Shown piece after piece: positions 54,064 to 64,000 of a DNA stretch of 64,000 bases. The DNA lies in contig CM033721.1 of assembly GCA_019671005.1 (NCBI GenBank), forward strand, positions 57,784,284 to 57,848,283, read 5' to 3'. Under the pieces are notes generated by a model. That model was given only the letters and a program-made list of their open reading frames with translations, was not told the DNA's origin and searched no databases. Source of the DNA: Hibiscus mutabilis. Taxonomy: Eukaryota; Streptophyta; Magnoliopsida; Malvales; Malvaceae. Numbering within the stretch: the stretch's first letter is position 1; every line of letters starts with the position of its first letter. The translations under genes and the position numbers were made by a program.

Positions 54064-55184
54064 GGGTAAACTACATATTTAGTACTCCATCTATGTCTGT
54101 ATTTCTATTTTAGTAGCCAACTAATCTTTTTGGCAAAATGGTACCTAACGTTACGTATCGTTTTTATTTTGGTACCCCAACCGTTAAAAATAAACGGAAA
54201 CAGTAACGTAACTTGGCCAAATAACAGTTTTAGTCCCAAAATTTATACTCTATCAATTTAGTCCAAAATTCTATAAGTTTAAAAATAATTTTAATTTTTG
54301 AGTTAAAAGTATAAATTTTCCATTTTTCTTCTTCTTCAAGTAGAAACATTGAACATATACATAGCAGAAAGGTCACTAACCAATTCACCATTGCAATAAA
54401 CCTCAAAAAGCACCAGCTAAAAAATTAACCGTCATGAAACTTTAATTTTCTCTTTTGCCGATCTTGAAATTTAACCGTCAGATCATCATGAGATTCCAGT
54501 CGAACATTTCGCTCCCTCTTGTCGACCCTTTCATTGTTCGGTTGTGCAATATTTGTCCTCAAAGTCTTAGAACCAGGTAGATCGAATCTAACATGGGTTT
54601 TGGATTTCCACTTTCCAATTTCTTAATCTTTTGTCTTTTTCTTGTCACCAAATATTGCCATCAAACCCAGATTTTCTATAGAATTCAAACAATTGTGGTG
54701 GATCTGCTACCAGTCGACCTTTTTTTTAAAAAAAAATAATTAATATAATAAAATAGTGGGAAACAAATAAAGAATTGGGTGAATTGTAATCCTTACAACG
54801 CATTGTGTTCCGAGTTTTTATTATAAATTTAAAGAATTTTGTTATAAAAGATTAACGATTCCGAGGTTGAATTTTGTAAACCCTAAATCCCAAAAAAATA
54901 TTCAACTAGAAGAAGAAAAATGTGAAATTTGTACTTTTATTCCAAGAATTTAAAAATGATATTTAAATTGATAGAATTTTAGACTAAATTAATAAATTGT
55001 ATAAATTTTTGGATTAAAACTGTTATTTAACCAAGTCACGACATCATTTTTGTTTATTTTTAACGGTCAATATATCAAAATAGAAGTGTAACACAACATT
55101 AGGTATCATTTTACCGAAAACAATAGTAAAGATATCAAAACAATAACGCGTGCATAGATGAGGTACTAAATAGATAATTTATCA
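54064..55184. mobile_element. Long-inverted-repeat non-autonomous element, 1.1 kb
   Basis: The outer 250-300 bp are inverted copies: both ends read inward TATTTAGTAC..CATCTATG, GTACCTAA or ATACCTAA, CCGTTAAAAATAAAC, AACAGTTTTA, AAATTTATAC and TTTTTCTTCTTC. It starts GGGTAAACTAC, a terminus common on plant MULE-type MITEs. ATTTTTA lies immediately outside both ends. It is non-coding and sits only 61 bp from the right end of the large MULE. Confidence 0.75.
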
Positions 55185-55185
55185 A

Positions 55186-55460
55186 TTTTTATTAATAAAA
55201 AGACAAACTAAAACAACAAGGAAATCGTAAACAAGTTCGAGAATACAACGATACGCTAAAACACAATAACAAACCACATCATACACCCATGACTCGGGCA
55301 AAAACAACATAAAAACGACACCTCACATCAAACATACATTAATCCAAAACTAATGACGCAACTGCGATCAATACTCGTCCTCACCAACGCAACCTACTCA
55401 CCAAACCGAAACGAATCACCAACCTCCAAGATCTGAGAAAACAAAACCCTTCAACCCAAG
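55186..55460 (-). mobile_element. Probable LINE 3' tail
   Basis: Minus-strand T- and G-rich sequence (TGGTTTGTTATTGTGTTTT, TTGTTTTAGTTTGTC) ends in TTTTTATTAATAAAAATT. This resembles 3' untranslated ends of plant RNase H-type LINEs, but no ORF2 domain is adjacent, so the assignment is tentative. Confidence 0.4.
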
Positions 55461-55498
55461 TATGATCTTATCACCTTGCTTTATCCTTATTTTTTGTG

Positions 55499-55852
55499 TG
55501 CAATTCTATAGTACTATTTTGATATGCATTGATTTAAATATTGGAGCTTTATGTTTTTTTTTTTATAAACGTATTTACTTATTTGCGTTTGCATGATTGT
55601 AGTATTATTATTTTTGGATTGTTTTTAAGTAAAGATAGATTGATTTTGGCTAAAAATGTGCTGAAAATGTCGATGGTCTGCAACTCTATACTACTATTTT
55701 GTTATGGATTGATTTAAATACTGGAGCTCCATGTTTTTACAAATGTATTACTTATTTGCGTATGCATGGTTGTAGTATTATCATTTTTGGATTGTTTTTA
55801 AGAAAAAGATCGATTGATTTTGGCTAAACCAGTGTTGAAAATTTTGATCGGT
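55499..55852. repeat. 180-bp tandem duplication
   Basis: TGCAATTCTATAGTACTATT at 55499 and TGCAACTCTATACTACTATT at 55679 begin two copies that stay alignable to GATTTTGGCTAAA and beyond. They differ at roughly one base in ten, so the duplication is old. Confidence 0.85.
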
Positions 55853-56087
55853 CTCTTTGGGACTCAATGTGACATTTTGAATCATTTGGACTGTCTAGGT
55901 TAGGTTTAGGGTGTTATAACAACTAAGATCTTTTCGACACCTGACCCTTAGGGTGCATGACTATTTCGGGAACCTGATGCTTGTGACATATATGAGTTTA
56001 TGTGACAACTACAACACAACAACATCAACCATTGTGTGGAAATCGACTCTATTTGTGATTCTTGCATAATTCAATCTGTGTGATGTG

Positions 56088-56413
56088 TTATGCATGATTA
56101 CTGATGTGATGATGATAAGCTTTTAAGGCATCAGCCCTACAAACCAAAGAGTGCCATGCATCCCCCATGCAATTCCTACGAGGAAAACCAAAACAAAACC
56201 CAAGTACAGGGAATGAGGCAAGAACGCAAAGGAAAAACAACAAAGATAGAAAACAACCACCCAGCAGAACAAACATAGGCCAAACAAACCAAAGGACCAG
56301 CTTAAACAACTCCAACTACGCCCATACGAGAGTTCCATTCGGAGGCAGGCTCTCTCTTCCGAAAGGGTAGAGGGTCTTGTCATTATAGACGATGTAAGAA
56401 TCATACCAACCAT
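56088..56413 (-). other. Unrecognised hydrophobic minus-strand frame
   Basis: Rich in Phe, Leu, Trp and Cys (SFGLFGLCLFCWVVVFYLCC). I cannot assign a family. It may be a translated 3' untranslated region of the same decayed element as the frame at 56828-57814. Confidence 0.2.
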
Positions 56414-56624
56414 GGTAAAGTTAACGCGATCATCAAAGCAACCTGAAAATGGTTCTTATAATGAGACACACCCCAAACTATAAAAAGCCAACACTACGAC
56501 ACATAACACCAGAACCTAGGATCACACAAACCTCGTGGAGAAAAGATGATCCTAGGGGAAGGACACAGGCCCAAAGCTATGCTTTGATCCTTTCACCACT
56601 CGAACATAGCAGGGCTGAAGCGGA

Positions 56625-56855
56625 TCATGGATGAGGCGGATAACCATGAGGAGGGTTATCAGCAAGCATAAGGGAACCGATATCATTCACCATCATTTCC
56701 ATTTCTTCATCATCCACAAGGCTAATGTCCTTGAACTTATGGTGAGCGTCTGTGATCTTCATCTTATCATCAATCATCAAGGATGGAATTTCAGAAACTT
56801 TATACCCAAAATGATCCAATCCAAGTTCTAGTATTTCGACTTCATCCATCGCCAT
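56625..56855 (-). CDS. Unrecognised acidic 76-codon frame
   Basis: Overlaps the end of the 328-codon frame in another phase. Residues include DEVEILELGLDHFGYKVSEI and a methionine-rich acidic segment VDDEEMEMMVNDIGSL. The end of the larger frame and the start of this one read like one protein broken by a frameshift. No motif is recognised. Confidence 0.3.
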   Translation of the reverse strand: MAMDEVEILELGLDHFGYKVSEIPSLMIDDKMKITDAHHKFKDISLVDDEEMEMMVNDIGSLMLADNPPHGYPPHP

Positions 56856-57814
56856 TCTGGTAATCTCTCTAACATTTTTCCTCCTGGCAGCTTGTATTTA
56901 GATGTCTCGAATTTGCTAATCAGAGGGGATGAAATAAACATAAGGCATAAAGAGATGTCCAATTTAGATATGAATTCTGCCATAAAATCACCTAAAACAA
57001 ATCCTGGAAGCTTAGCAAGAATATAGCAAACCTTGGAGAAATAAATGTGTTGAATCTCTAAAGCACAAACCATCTCGGTAGGATTAAAAGGCAGCTCATA
57101 AAAGATAAATGTTTCAGTCGAGGAAACAAAGAAGTTGACAGGATATGGGACTGGCACAATCCCGCAGAATCCGGATGTCATTGCTGAATCAAAATTTTCC
57201 TTGCCTTTGTCCGGGATTTCAGCATCAAACCTCGTATCATGAGCCTCGCTAAATTCAACTCTTAGAATAGCTCCGTCTTCCTCAGTTCCAACTATCTTTT
57301 CCTTTTCTACTGGACCTTGAGAAAATCCAAAGAGCATTTCAAACTTCCAATCGACACATGGAACAAGAAGGTTCATCAGTAGAGGTTTCACAGACATCCA
57401 TAGCTGACACCGAGACCTCCCAAGAAAACCACCGTCGACCATAACGGAAAAATTCCACTCCGCAGACCACTGATGCAGGAATGGAAACCAACCAAAATCA
57501 AAGAGGATCTCTGAGCCAAGCAGGAACCGTACCACCTTGGGACCTGTATCAAAATGGACAAAGCAAAGCTCTAACCCTCGAGCTTGAGTTTGACAGTGCT
57601 CAAACTTTTCCAATGCTTGAACGAAAAACTCCAGTGAGGATATTATCGAGAGAAACCAAATACCAGAACCGAAGAATGCGATGACTAGCCACGACCCACA
57701 AAAACCCAGTCTTACAGAGGAGATCCACATTCCTACGAGAGAAACTAACCACGCACTCCCAGGACCAGAAAGATGAAAAATAGAGAGGGGAAGAACTTCC
57801 GATAGGGGAGCCAT
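56828..57814 (-). CDS. Unrecognised 328-codon open frame
   Basis: This is the longest uninterrupted frame in the window, from ATG at 57814 to 56828, and I do not recognise it. The first 60 residues are hydrophobic and Trp/Phe-rich (SLVGMWISSVRLGF, WLVIAFFGSGIWFL). The middle has an acidic segment near residue 175-210 (VEKEKIVGTEEDGAIL, EIPDKGKENFDS). The C-terminal part is mixed. No catalytic, zinc-binding or repeat motif is visible. It ends in overlap with a second frame (56625-56855) in a different phase. On its N-terminal side it stops abruptly at the 3' LTR of a copia element (57824), so it may be the remainder of an element or gene cut by that insertion. It could be ORF1 or an untranslated region of a LINE relative. 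Confidence 0.35.
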   Translation of the reverse strand: MAPLSEVLPLSIFHLSGPGSAWLVSLVGMWISSVRLGFCGSWLVIAFFGSGIWFLSIISSLEFFVQALEKFEHCQTQARGLELCFVHFDTGPKVVRFLLGSEILFDFGWFPFLHQWSAEWNFSVMVDGGFLGRSRCQLWMSVKPLLMNLLVPCVDWKFEMLFGFSQGPVEKEKIVGTEEDGAILRVEFSEAHDTRFDAEIPDKGKENFDSAMTSGFCGIVPVPYPVNFFVSSTETFIFYELPFNPTEMVCALEIQHIYFSKVCYILAKLPGFVLGDFMAEFISKLDISLCLMFISSPLISKFETSKYKLPGGKMLERLPEWRWMKSKY

Positions 57815-57823
57815 TAATCTTTT

Positions 57824-57998
57824 TGTTAAGTGTGACTACTTTAGGATTAATCTTTCTCCTTATATTAATCAATGAATAATACATCATTATATACAAGCTG
57901 GTAGAATAAAAAACCTAACTAACAAACTAGTTAACAAAGTAACTGCCTTCCTAACTACTCATTTACAGTTCATTAACTAACTTTATTTACACTTTACA
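57824..57998 (-). mobile_element. 3' LTR of the 57.8-62.4 kb copia element
   Basis: On the minus strand it starts TGTAAAGTGTAAATAAAG after a GAGGGGGAG tract and ends AGTCACACTTAACA, giving 175 bp with TG...CA ends. A short LTR of this size is normal for several plant copia lineages. Confidence 0.85.
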
Positions 57999-58009
57999 CT
58001 CCCCCTCAA
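57999..58009 (-). other. Polypurine tract of the copia element
   Basis: Minus-strand TTGAGGGGGAG directly precedes the TG of the 3' LTR. Confidence 0.85.
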
Positions 58010-58014
58010 GTTGG

Positions 58015-60030
58015 AGGTTGAAAAACATTCTTCATCCCTAACTTGGATATCAAATTGTTATGTTGTTGAACTCCAAGTGCCTTGGTTAACACATCTGCCA
58101 ATTGCTCAGATGAGTTCACATATTCAGTTCTGATAAAACCCTCTTGAATCTTCTCTCAAATAAAATGATAGTCTATCTCTATGTGTTTTGTTCGCTCGTG
58201 GAAAACTGGATTTGTTGCAATCTGCAACACTGATTTATTGTCACTGAGCATAACTGCTGGTAATTCAACATTTACACCAAGTTCCTGTAACAGTCCTTTC
58301 AACCAAACTATTTCCGCTGCTGTGAAAGCCATACTTTTGTACTCAGCCTCTGCTGAAGACCTTGCAATAGTGCTCTATTTCTTTGATTTCTAAGAAACCA
58401 GAGATTCTCCCAATTTGACACAGAAGCTAGTCACTGACCTTCTCGATATTGGATAGGATGCCCAATTCGAGTCGCAAAAGGCAATCAACTGACACTTACT
58501 GGAACTGCTGAGCAACAAACCTTGTCCAGGATCCTTTTTTAAATACCTCACAAATCCTCAATGCAGCTTCCATATGAGAGTCTTTAGGATGCTGCATAAA
58601 TTGACTAAGGTATTGAACTGTATATGTAATGTTTGGCCTGGTGTGTGTTAAATACAAGAGCTGCCCAATTAGTCTTTGAAATCTTGTTTTATCTTCAAGT
58701 AAACCATCTTCAGGATGTTGCTGCAATGTTGCATCATACTCAACAGTAGTGAGACGCAAGTTTTGTGCTAAGGGAGTCGAAGCTGGTTTAGCCCCCCTAA
58801 ACCAGTGCTTTCTATCAATTCCATGGTATACTTCCTTTGATTCAACAATATACCTTCTTTCGATCTTAAGACTTCCAACCCCATGAAGAACTTTAAGTCT
58901 CCTAGGTACTTTAGTTTGAACTTCTGATTCAAGAGAGCTTTTAATTCATCAATCAAGCCCAAGTCATTTCCTGTTATGAGCAAGTCATCCACATAGATGA
59001 GCATAGCAACTATCTTATCATCTTGTCTCTTTGTAAATAGAGAGTAATCAAACTTGCTTTGCTTGTATTCTGCTGGTACAAAGGCTTTTGTGAGCTTCAT
59101 GTTCCATTGCCTTGAAGCTTGTTTAAGCCCATAGAGTGATTTTTGTAGTCGACATACTAGCTGCTCTCCCTAACTACAAAAGCCCTCAGGAAGTTGCATG
59201 TATACTTCCTCAAACAAATCCCCTTGAAGGAAAGCATTGTGCACATCCATTTGAAATAAAGGCCAAGCACAAGCAGCAGCAAGGGCTAATACTACTCTGA
59301 CAGTGACCAGCTTAGCTACGGGTGAAAATGTTTCCACATAGTCAACCCCTTCTTGTTGGCTATAGCCCTTGGCAACAAGGCGGGCTTTATATCTTTCAAC
59401 TGAGCCATTAGCCTTGTGTTTGATTCTATAGACCCATTTGCAGCCAATGGGTGTTTTACCTTGAGGTAAAGGAACAACAGTCCATGTTTTATTAGCTTCC
59501 AAAGCCTGCACTTCCTCTTCCATGGCTTTAACCCAAACATGGTGTTTTATGGCTTGAGAATAGGTTTGTGGTTAAAAAAGGGATGAAGTAGAAGCAATAA
59601 AAGCATGAGTATGAGAAGGAATGTGATTGTAAGATATGTGATTCGTAATAGAATACGGACCTAGAGAAGTAGAGGATTGGTGGTCGCAAATAAAGTCTTG
59701 TAACCAACTAGGAGGCTTTTTTTCCCCTAGTAGAATGTCGAGGTGGAGGTGAAGGTGAAGAAGAAGAAGGTGGGGAAGGCAATGGTGAGGGTGAAGAAGA
59801 CAAAGTAGGAGAGGGAACATCTACTGAGACAAAACCAGAATCAGAAGGAAGAGGTGCAGTCAAAAATTCAGAACCTGGAACAGAGTGGAAGGGAAAAAAA
59901 GAAGAGGATGAAGAATCAAAATGGAAGGGAAAAATGTTTTCATGAAATACAACATCACGATTTACAAAAAATGATTTAGTTTCAAGGTTGAATAACAAAT
60001 AGCCCTTTTGGGTACTAGAGTAACTCATGA
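58015..60030 (-). pseudogene. Copia pol, second part: RT and RNase H
   Basis: Minus strand. The post-integrase linker shows SSTQKGYLLFNLETKSFFV, VNRDVVFHENIFPF and a Ser/Pro-rich spacer (59570-60028). RT follows with LEANKTWTVVPLP, GCKWVYRIKHKANGSVERYK, ARLVAKGYSQQEGVDY, FQMDVHNAFLQGDL (59170-59523) and the catalytic YVDDLLITG (58768-59100). After it come RFQRLIGQLLYLTHTRPN and RNase H, with RSSAEAEYKSMA, SDNKSVLQIATN and RTKHIEIDYHF down to about 58020. Frameshifts near 60028, 59570, 59165, 59110, 58765 and 58490 and a stop near 58157 inactivate it. In functional copies this part makes and degrades the RNA-DNA hybrid. Confidence 0.9.
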
Positions 60031-62252
60031 AAATAGAAGGAATGGACTTGGAAGAAAACTTATCTTAATAATTGGGATTAGTGGCATAAGCTAAGCAACC
60101 AAAGGTTCGAAGATGTAAGAATGAAGGTTGCTTACAATGAAAAAGAAAAAAATGGTGTTTTCCAGTCCAAAACAGAAGGTAGCGTGTTAATTAAGTAACA
60201 GGTAGTGAGGACACACTCACCCCAAAATTTAATGGGAACCTTAGAAGTAAATTTCAAAGCACGAGCAACCTCAAACAAATGACGATGTTTACGCTCAGCA
60301 ATGCCATTTTACTGAGGTGTGTGGACACAACGGCTCTGGTGAACAATAACAAGAGCTGAAAACAAGGAAGAACAATCTTGATTGAAGAATTTAGACCCAT
60401 TGTCACTTCTAACACATTTAATGGAGGTAGAAAATTGATTTTCAACAAGTTTAAAGAATGATTTGAGATGAAGTATAACATCAGATTTTAATCTCAGCAA
60501 ATATACCCAAGTCATCCTACTAAAGTCATCTACAATGGTTAAAAAGTATCTATGGCCACTATGAGTAGAGACCCTATAAGGGCTCCCATAAGTCAAGATG
60601 AATCAACTGAAAAATAGAAGTGGAATGAGTAGAGCTAACAGGAAAGGGAATTCAAGACTGTTTGGCCATAGGACAAATAGAACAATGTTCAATATGCTCT
60701 TTATTAAATGTTTTCGAAGGGAAAAGGACAATTTATTCATCTTAACAGTAGTAGCATGGCCTAACCTAGCATGCCAAAGAGCAATTTCATTTTCAGTAAA
60801 AAAAGAAATACATGTAGAAGCAAATTGAGGTAAAACAAAATGCATACTAAAGGAAGAAGACAGAATATAAAGACCTCTATGTTTCCAACCAATCCCCTGA
60901 ATCTCTCCACTTGAGAGGTCCTGTCGCAGGAAAAAATTAGGAAAAAAAAGAATAATACAATGAAGGTCATAGGTCAATTTTCAGATAGATAGCAAATTGT
61001 GCTTAAATTCTGGAACAAGCAATACATTATGAATGGTATGAACTGAATTTAAGCAAACAGAACCACTATGATGATAAGAGTTTTTTTTACCATCAGGAAG
61101 AGAAACAAAGCGAGGCAAAGTACAAGGAATAGGATTTAGCAGCCTAGTGGAATCAAATATAACATGATCTGTGGACCAAGTATCCAATATCCAGGAATCA
61201 TTACTTGTAAGAAAAGACAGGCAAACAGAGTTACCTGTAGAAGCCAGATTTACCACCGGTTCAGTAGAGGGTAACCTCTGGAGAAGCTCAACGATCTGGT
61301 TATATTGAGCCTGAGTGAACATCGGCGCAGAAGAAGATAGTAAAGAGACTGGCAGATTGAAGTTAGGAAGAATGGTGTCAGAATCATCAGTGGCAACATT
61401 GAAGGCAAAATAGAAGCACGAGTATCCCTCTTCTTGGTGAACTTGAAGTCAGAAGGGAAGCCATTCAATTGGTAACACTGCTCACGCTTATGACCACGAA
61501 CCTTACAATGAGAACAAATGCCATTGAAACGGCGCTTGCCATAACAATTAGAAGCCATATCACTACTGGAATAAAACGCAAAGGATTCCAAAAATAAGAG
61601 AAAGAGTAGAAGCATGAGATCGTTGTGACTCCTCCTGAACCACCATGGAATACGCTTGATTGACAGAAGGTAACGGGGACATAAGAAGAATCTGGCTGCG
61701 AACAGAGGTATAGGTTTCGTTCATCCCCATTAAAAATTGAAACAAGCGTGGTTGTAAAGCATGAGCAACAATATCCTGAGATTGCTCACACTCACAAGAA
61801 GGGAGAGGAACAAGAACAACATACTCGTCCTATAATAGTCACAACCGTGTATAGTAAATAGAGATAGAAGCATCACCTTGAACCAGAGAGGCGATTTCTT
61901 GATGAAGAAAGTAGATGCACGAGCCGTCGACCTTGTCGAAACGCTCTTTCAAGTCTTCCCAAACCAACGCCGCACTAGAAGCGAAGATGATACAGACAGA
62001 CAATTCTCGGCTTACTTTATTGAGAATCCAAGAGAGAACCAAGATGTTTCAACAATCCCATTGAGAACGGAGAGCAGCGGCAGTATCTTTTCTACGACAG
62101 GTGCCATCAACAAATCCCAACTTGTTTTTGGCAAGAAGGGAAATCCGCATCGATCGGCTCCAAAGGCTATAATTTTCGCTGCCAGAGAGCTTATAAGAAA
62201 CAAGCAAAGCTCCCAGTGTATCAGATGGATGATTGATGTCTGAAGCACCCAT
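60031..62252 (-). pseudogene. Copia gag, protease and integrase
   Basis: Gag starts at ATG 62252 (MGASDINHPSD) and shows YKLSGSENYSLWSRSMRISL, EDLKERFDKVDGSCIYFLHQ in a shifted frame, and FLMGMNETYTSVRSQILL. The zinc knuckle CSHCKVRGHKREQC lies near 61490. The protease motif reads WILDTWSTDH where family members have Gly after Thr, so the catalytic loop is damaged. Integrase shows LWHARLGHA (zinc-binding His), VDDFSRMTWVYLL and VRSDNGSKF, with a stop at about 60312 and ERK-type sequence after it. At least seven frameshifts or stops are present, so the element depends on others if it moves at all. Confidence 0.9.
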
Positions 62253-62358
62253 GGAAGTTGAGGAGAAAACGTGGCTGTTTAGGAAAAACCCTAGAAAACC
62301 ATGATTTGGGGAAAAAGGAGAAATAAGGAAAAAATGGATAAGGCCCAATAAGAGCGTC

Positions 62359-62371
62359 TAGCCTGATTCCA
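62359..62371 (-). other. Primer-binding site of the copia element
   Basis: Minus-strand TGGAATCAGGCTA begins directly at the LTR end and resembles the initiator Met tRNA type site TGGTATCAGAGC. Confidence 0.65.
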
Positions 62372-62421
62372 TGTTAAGTGTGATTATTATTTCTCCTTAT
62401 ATTAATCAATGAATAATACAC
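62372..62421 (-). mobile_element. Truncated 5' LTR of the copia element
   Basis: TGTTAAGTGTGATTATT and CTCCTTATATTAATCAATG match the end of the 3' LTR. The match stops at 62421, where TCAATTAAGCC repeats begin. Confidence 0.8.
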
Positions 62422-62500
62422 TCAATTAAGCCATTGAACCAAGAAATATAATCAATTAAGCCCTTGAACCAAGAAATGTAATCAATTAAGCCCTTGTGTG
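62419..62500. repeat. Partial tandem copies of the MITE end sequence
   Basis: ATCAATTAAGCCCTTG and GAACCAAGAAAT occur two to three times with a period near 37 bp. The same words are part of the MITE at 62880-63373. Confidence 0.7.
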
Positions 62501-62521
62501 TTTTACTGAGGAGTTGAAACT

Positions 62522-62870
62522 CAATTATTTTGTCGTTTATCAGTTATTTATTTATTATTATTTTATTCTAATTAACTTTGAGTCCTAAAATTTTTAAAAA
62601 ATTGTTGGATAACTCCGGTGATCCGAATATGAAACCTCTAGATTAGGGATGTCAATTGGGCAAGTAAGGTGCGAAGGGTACTCTTCCTACACCTATCTTC
62701 GTCAAGAATTTTCATCTTCATCCCTACCCCAAGACCCGCTACGAATACAAAATCTAAAATTATGCATACCCCGCAACCCGCAAGACTAAAACCATCTTTA
62801 TTCCATCACCTACGTGGATCCTGAGACCCACCTAATCCCCTGTTTACCCGCCCATAACCTATTCATATGA
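62522..62870. other. No gene recognised
   Basis: AT-rich spacer with a C-rich segment (CCTACCCCAAGACCCGC near 62725 and ACCCGCAAGAC), which resembles decayed repeat sequence. No frame. Confidence 0.4.
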
Positions 62871-62879
62871 TATATTTAT

Positions 62880-63373
62880 GGCTTAAGGGTGTAAGAAGCC
62901 CTTGAACTTTTGAAAAAAAAATTAATTAAGCCCTAAACTTTTTTTGCACTCAATTAAGCCCTTGAACCAAGAAATATAATCAATTAAGCCCTTTGACCAA
63001 TTTTAACCATTATGTTTTGACGGTTTTTTGGATCTGTTAGTATATTACGTCGTATCACAATGTTTTCACTTGATATTTTCAGAAACTTTTTTATTTTATT
63101 TAAAATTTTCATTAAAAGTTATAAAAATTAAAAGTTAAAAATTTATAAAAAGTATTTTTTCGGAAAAATATGTAATTGCAACATTATAGAATTCTAGTGT
63201 ATCATGTGCTAGTAATATCTAAAGAAAAAAGTGTCAAAATTTAATGGTCAAAATTGGTCAAAGGGCTTAATTGATTCAATTTCTTGGTTCAAGGGCTTAA
63301 TTGAGTGCAAAAAAGTTCATGGGCTTAATTGATTTTTTTCCAAAAGTTTAAGGGCTTCTTACACCCTTAAGCC
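62880..63373. mobile_element. MULE-type MITE, 494 bp
   Basis: Starts GGCTTAAGGGTGTAAGAAGC and ends with its inverted copy, GCTTCTTACACCCTTAAGCC. Inner parts (CTCAATTAAGCCCTTGAACC, CCAATTTTAACCA) are also inverted at the other side. Nine-base flanks TATATTTAT (62871-62879) and TATATTTCT (63374-63382) differ at one position. It is non-coding. Confidence 0.85.
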
Positions 63374-63382
63374 TATATTTCT

Positions 63383-64000
63383 AAATATTAGTTAAATAAA
63401 TATAAATCAAATTTGTTATGAAAAAGTATGAAATATTTTTCACTCGGACTCCTACTACATATATGAAATTATTTCAACATTCATCATTTTAAAAAAATAA
63501 TAATAATATAAGAAATTAAATTTTGTATAGCACAAAAGTTTGAACTAAAAAGATACTAAAATCTATTGTAAAGGACATGAAAATAGTACAAATAACATAT
63601 AAATTAATATTTCAGTTGTTGTAACAAATAAACAATATAGAAAGAACTAAAAAGAAAATAACAATAAAAAAACCTTTTAAAAATAAGAACAAATACCAAT
63701 AGAATTTAAATAACATATAATATTAGGAAAACAAAATTAAAAAATAGAAGAATAACTACCTAAGGTGAGGATCGAGGAGAAGAAAACAAACCTTAGAAAG
63801 ACTGCTTAACAACAAGAAACAATAAAGAAAACCTTGGGTTCCATTTCGCCTAAGTACATTTTTTTTTGAGAGAAGGTTGTGGTTTTTAATCCCCCTTTTT
63901 GCTTTTGAAGTTGGGTTCCATTTGCCACTGCATCCCTTTTTCGTGGAATGTAGCGTCGAAAACTTATTTTTTGAATTGTAAGATTCATGGGGACGAACCT
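63383..64000. other. AT-rich sequence, no gene recognised
   Basis: Mostly A-rich. The last 150 bp are less AT-rich and hold a minus-strand 60-codon frame at 63806-63988 without a motif. Confidence 0.4.

Larger units (their letters stand above)
57824..62421 (-). mobile_element. Ty1/copia element, minus strand, 5' LTR truncated
   Basis: Contains in order 5' LTR remnant (62372-62421), primer site, gag, protease, integrase, reverse transcriptase, RNase H, polypurine tract and 3' LTR. Integrase precedes RT, the copia order. The 5' LTR is cut off by a MITE-like sequence, so no duplication can be checked. Confidence 0.9.

Noticed and set aside
60598..60828. Plus-strand 76-codon frame
   Set aside because: Antisense of copia integrase.
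61878..62243. Plus-strand 121-codon frame
   Set aside because: Antisense of the copia gag, which is clearly readable on the minus strand.

Overview
This is a repeat-dense stretch of a plant nuclear genome. Every recognisable coding region belongs to a transposable element. Plant Ty3/gypsy and Ty1/copia retrotransposons, a Mutator-like element (MULE) with a plant mobile domain (PMD) gene, a plant-type LINE with RNase H, a tRNA-derived SINE, a CACTA end and several MITEs are all present. The AT-rich composition and decay of almost all reading frames suggest an intergenic region of a large dicot genome. A cotton-like (Malvaceae) source is my impression only. I see no intact cellular gene, rRNA, CRISPR array or organellar segment.

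Layout. 1-9.4 kb: old AT-rich DNA with a fragment of a long-LTR element, a SINE with a 19-bp target duplication, two inverted-repeat elements, a telomere-like CCCTAA patch and the 3' part of a minus-strand copia element. 9.46-20.0 kb: a complete but dead Ty3/gypsy chromovirus-like element (5-bp duplication ACATG, 2-kb LTRs) whose reverse transcriptase is split by a 3.1-kb solo LTR of Ogre/Tat appearance (duplication CAACC). It lies inside older LTR sequence that resumes at 20.0-24.6 kb. 25.9-27.65 kb: 3' half of a minus-strand LINE. 27.65-33.2 kb: 5' LTR (with a 1.6-kb insert) and gag of a second gypsy element, then a CACTA end. 34.2-39.1 kb: a solo copia LTR split by a Tourist-like MITE, a complete gag-only copia element (35878-38295, duplication TATAT), and more MITE and CCCTAA-rich sequence. 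40.4-54.0 kb: a complete MULE (9-bp duplication CAAGTTATA, about 265-bp terminal inverted repeats) with a decayed transposase and a decayed PMD gene, split by a 5.4-kb gypsy-type solo LTR. 54.0-57.8 kb: a long inverted-repeat element, a LINE-like tail and an unrecognised 328-codon frame. 57.8-62.4 kb: a minus-strand copia element with all pol domains, frameshifted. 62.9-63.4 kb: a small MULE-type MITE.

The most interesting signal is shared by the gypsy-type LTRs, all in plus orientation. Each has a strong 5' splice-donor-like site (AG/GTGAGTGTAG or similar), a region with its own simple-sequence expansion, then a block CTACCTCACT + short hairpin + pyrimidine-rich CAG about 40-50 nt downstream. 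The hairpin stem differs between LTRs but stays complementary. I interpret this as a leader intron carried inside the LTR, with a structure-conserved 3' splice site. It is an inference that needs transcript data.
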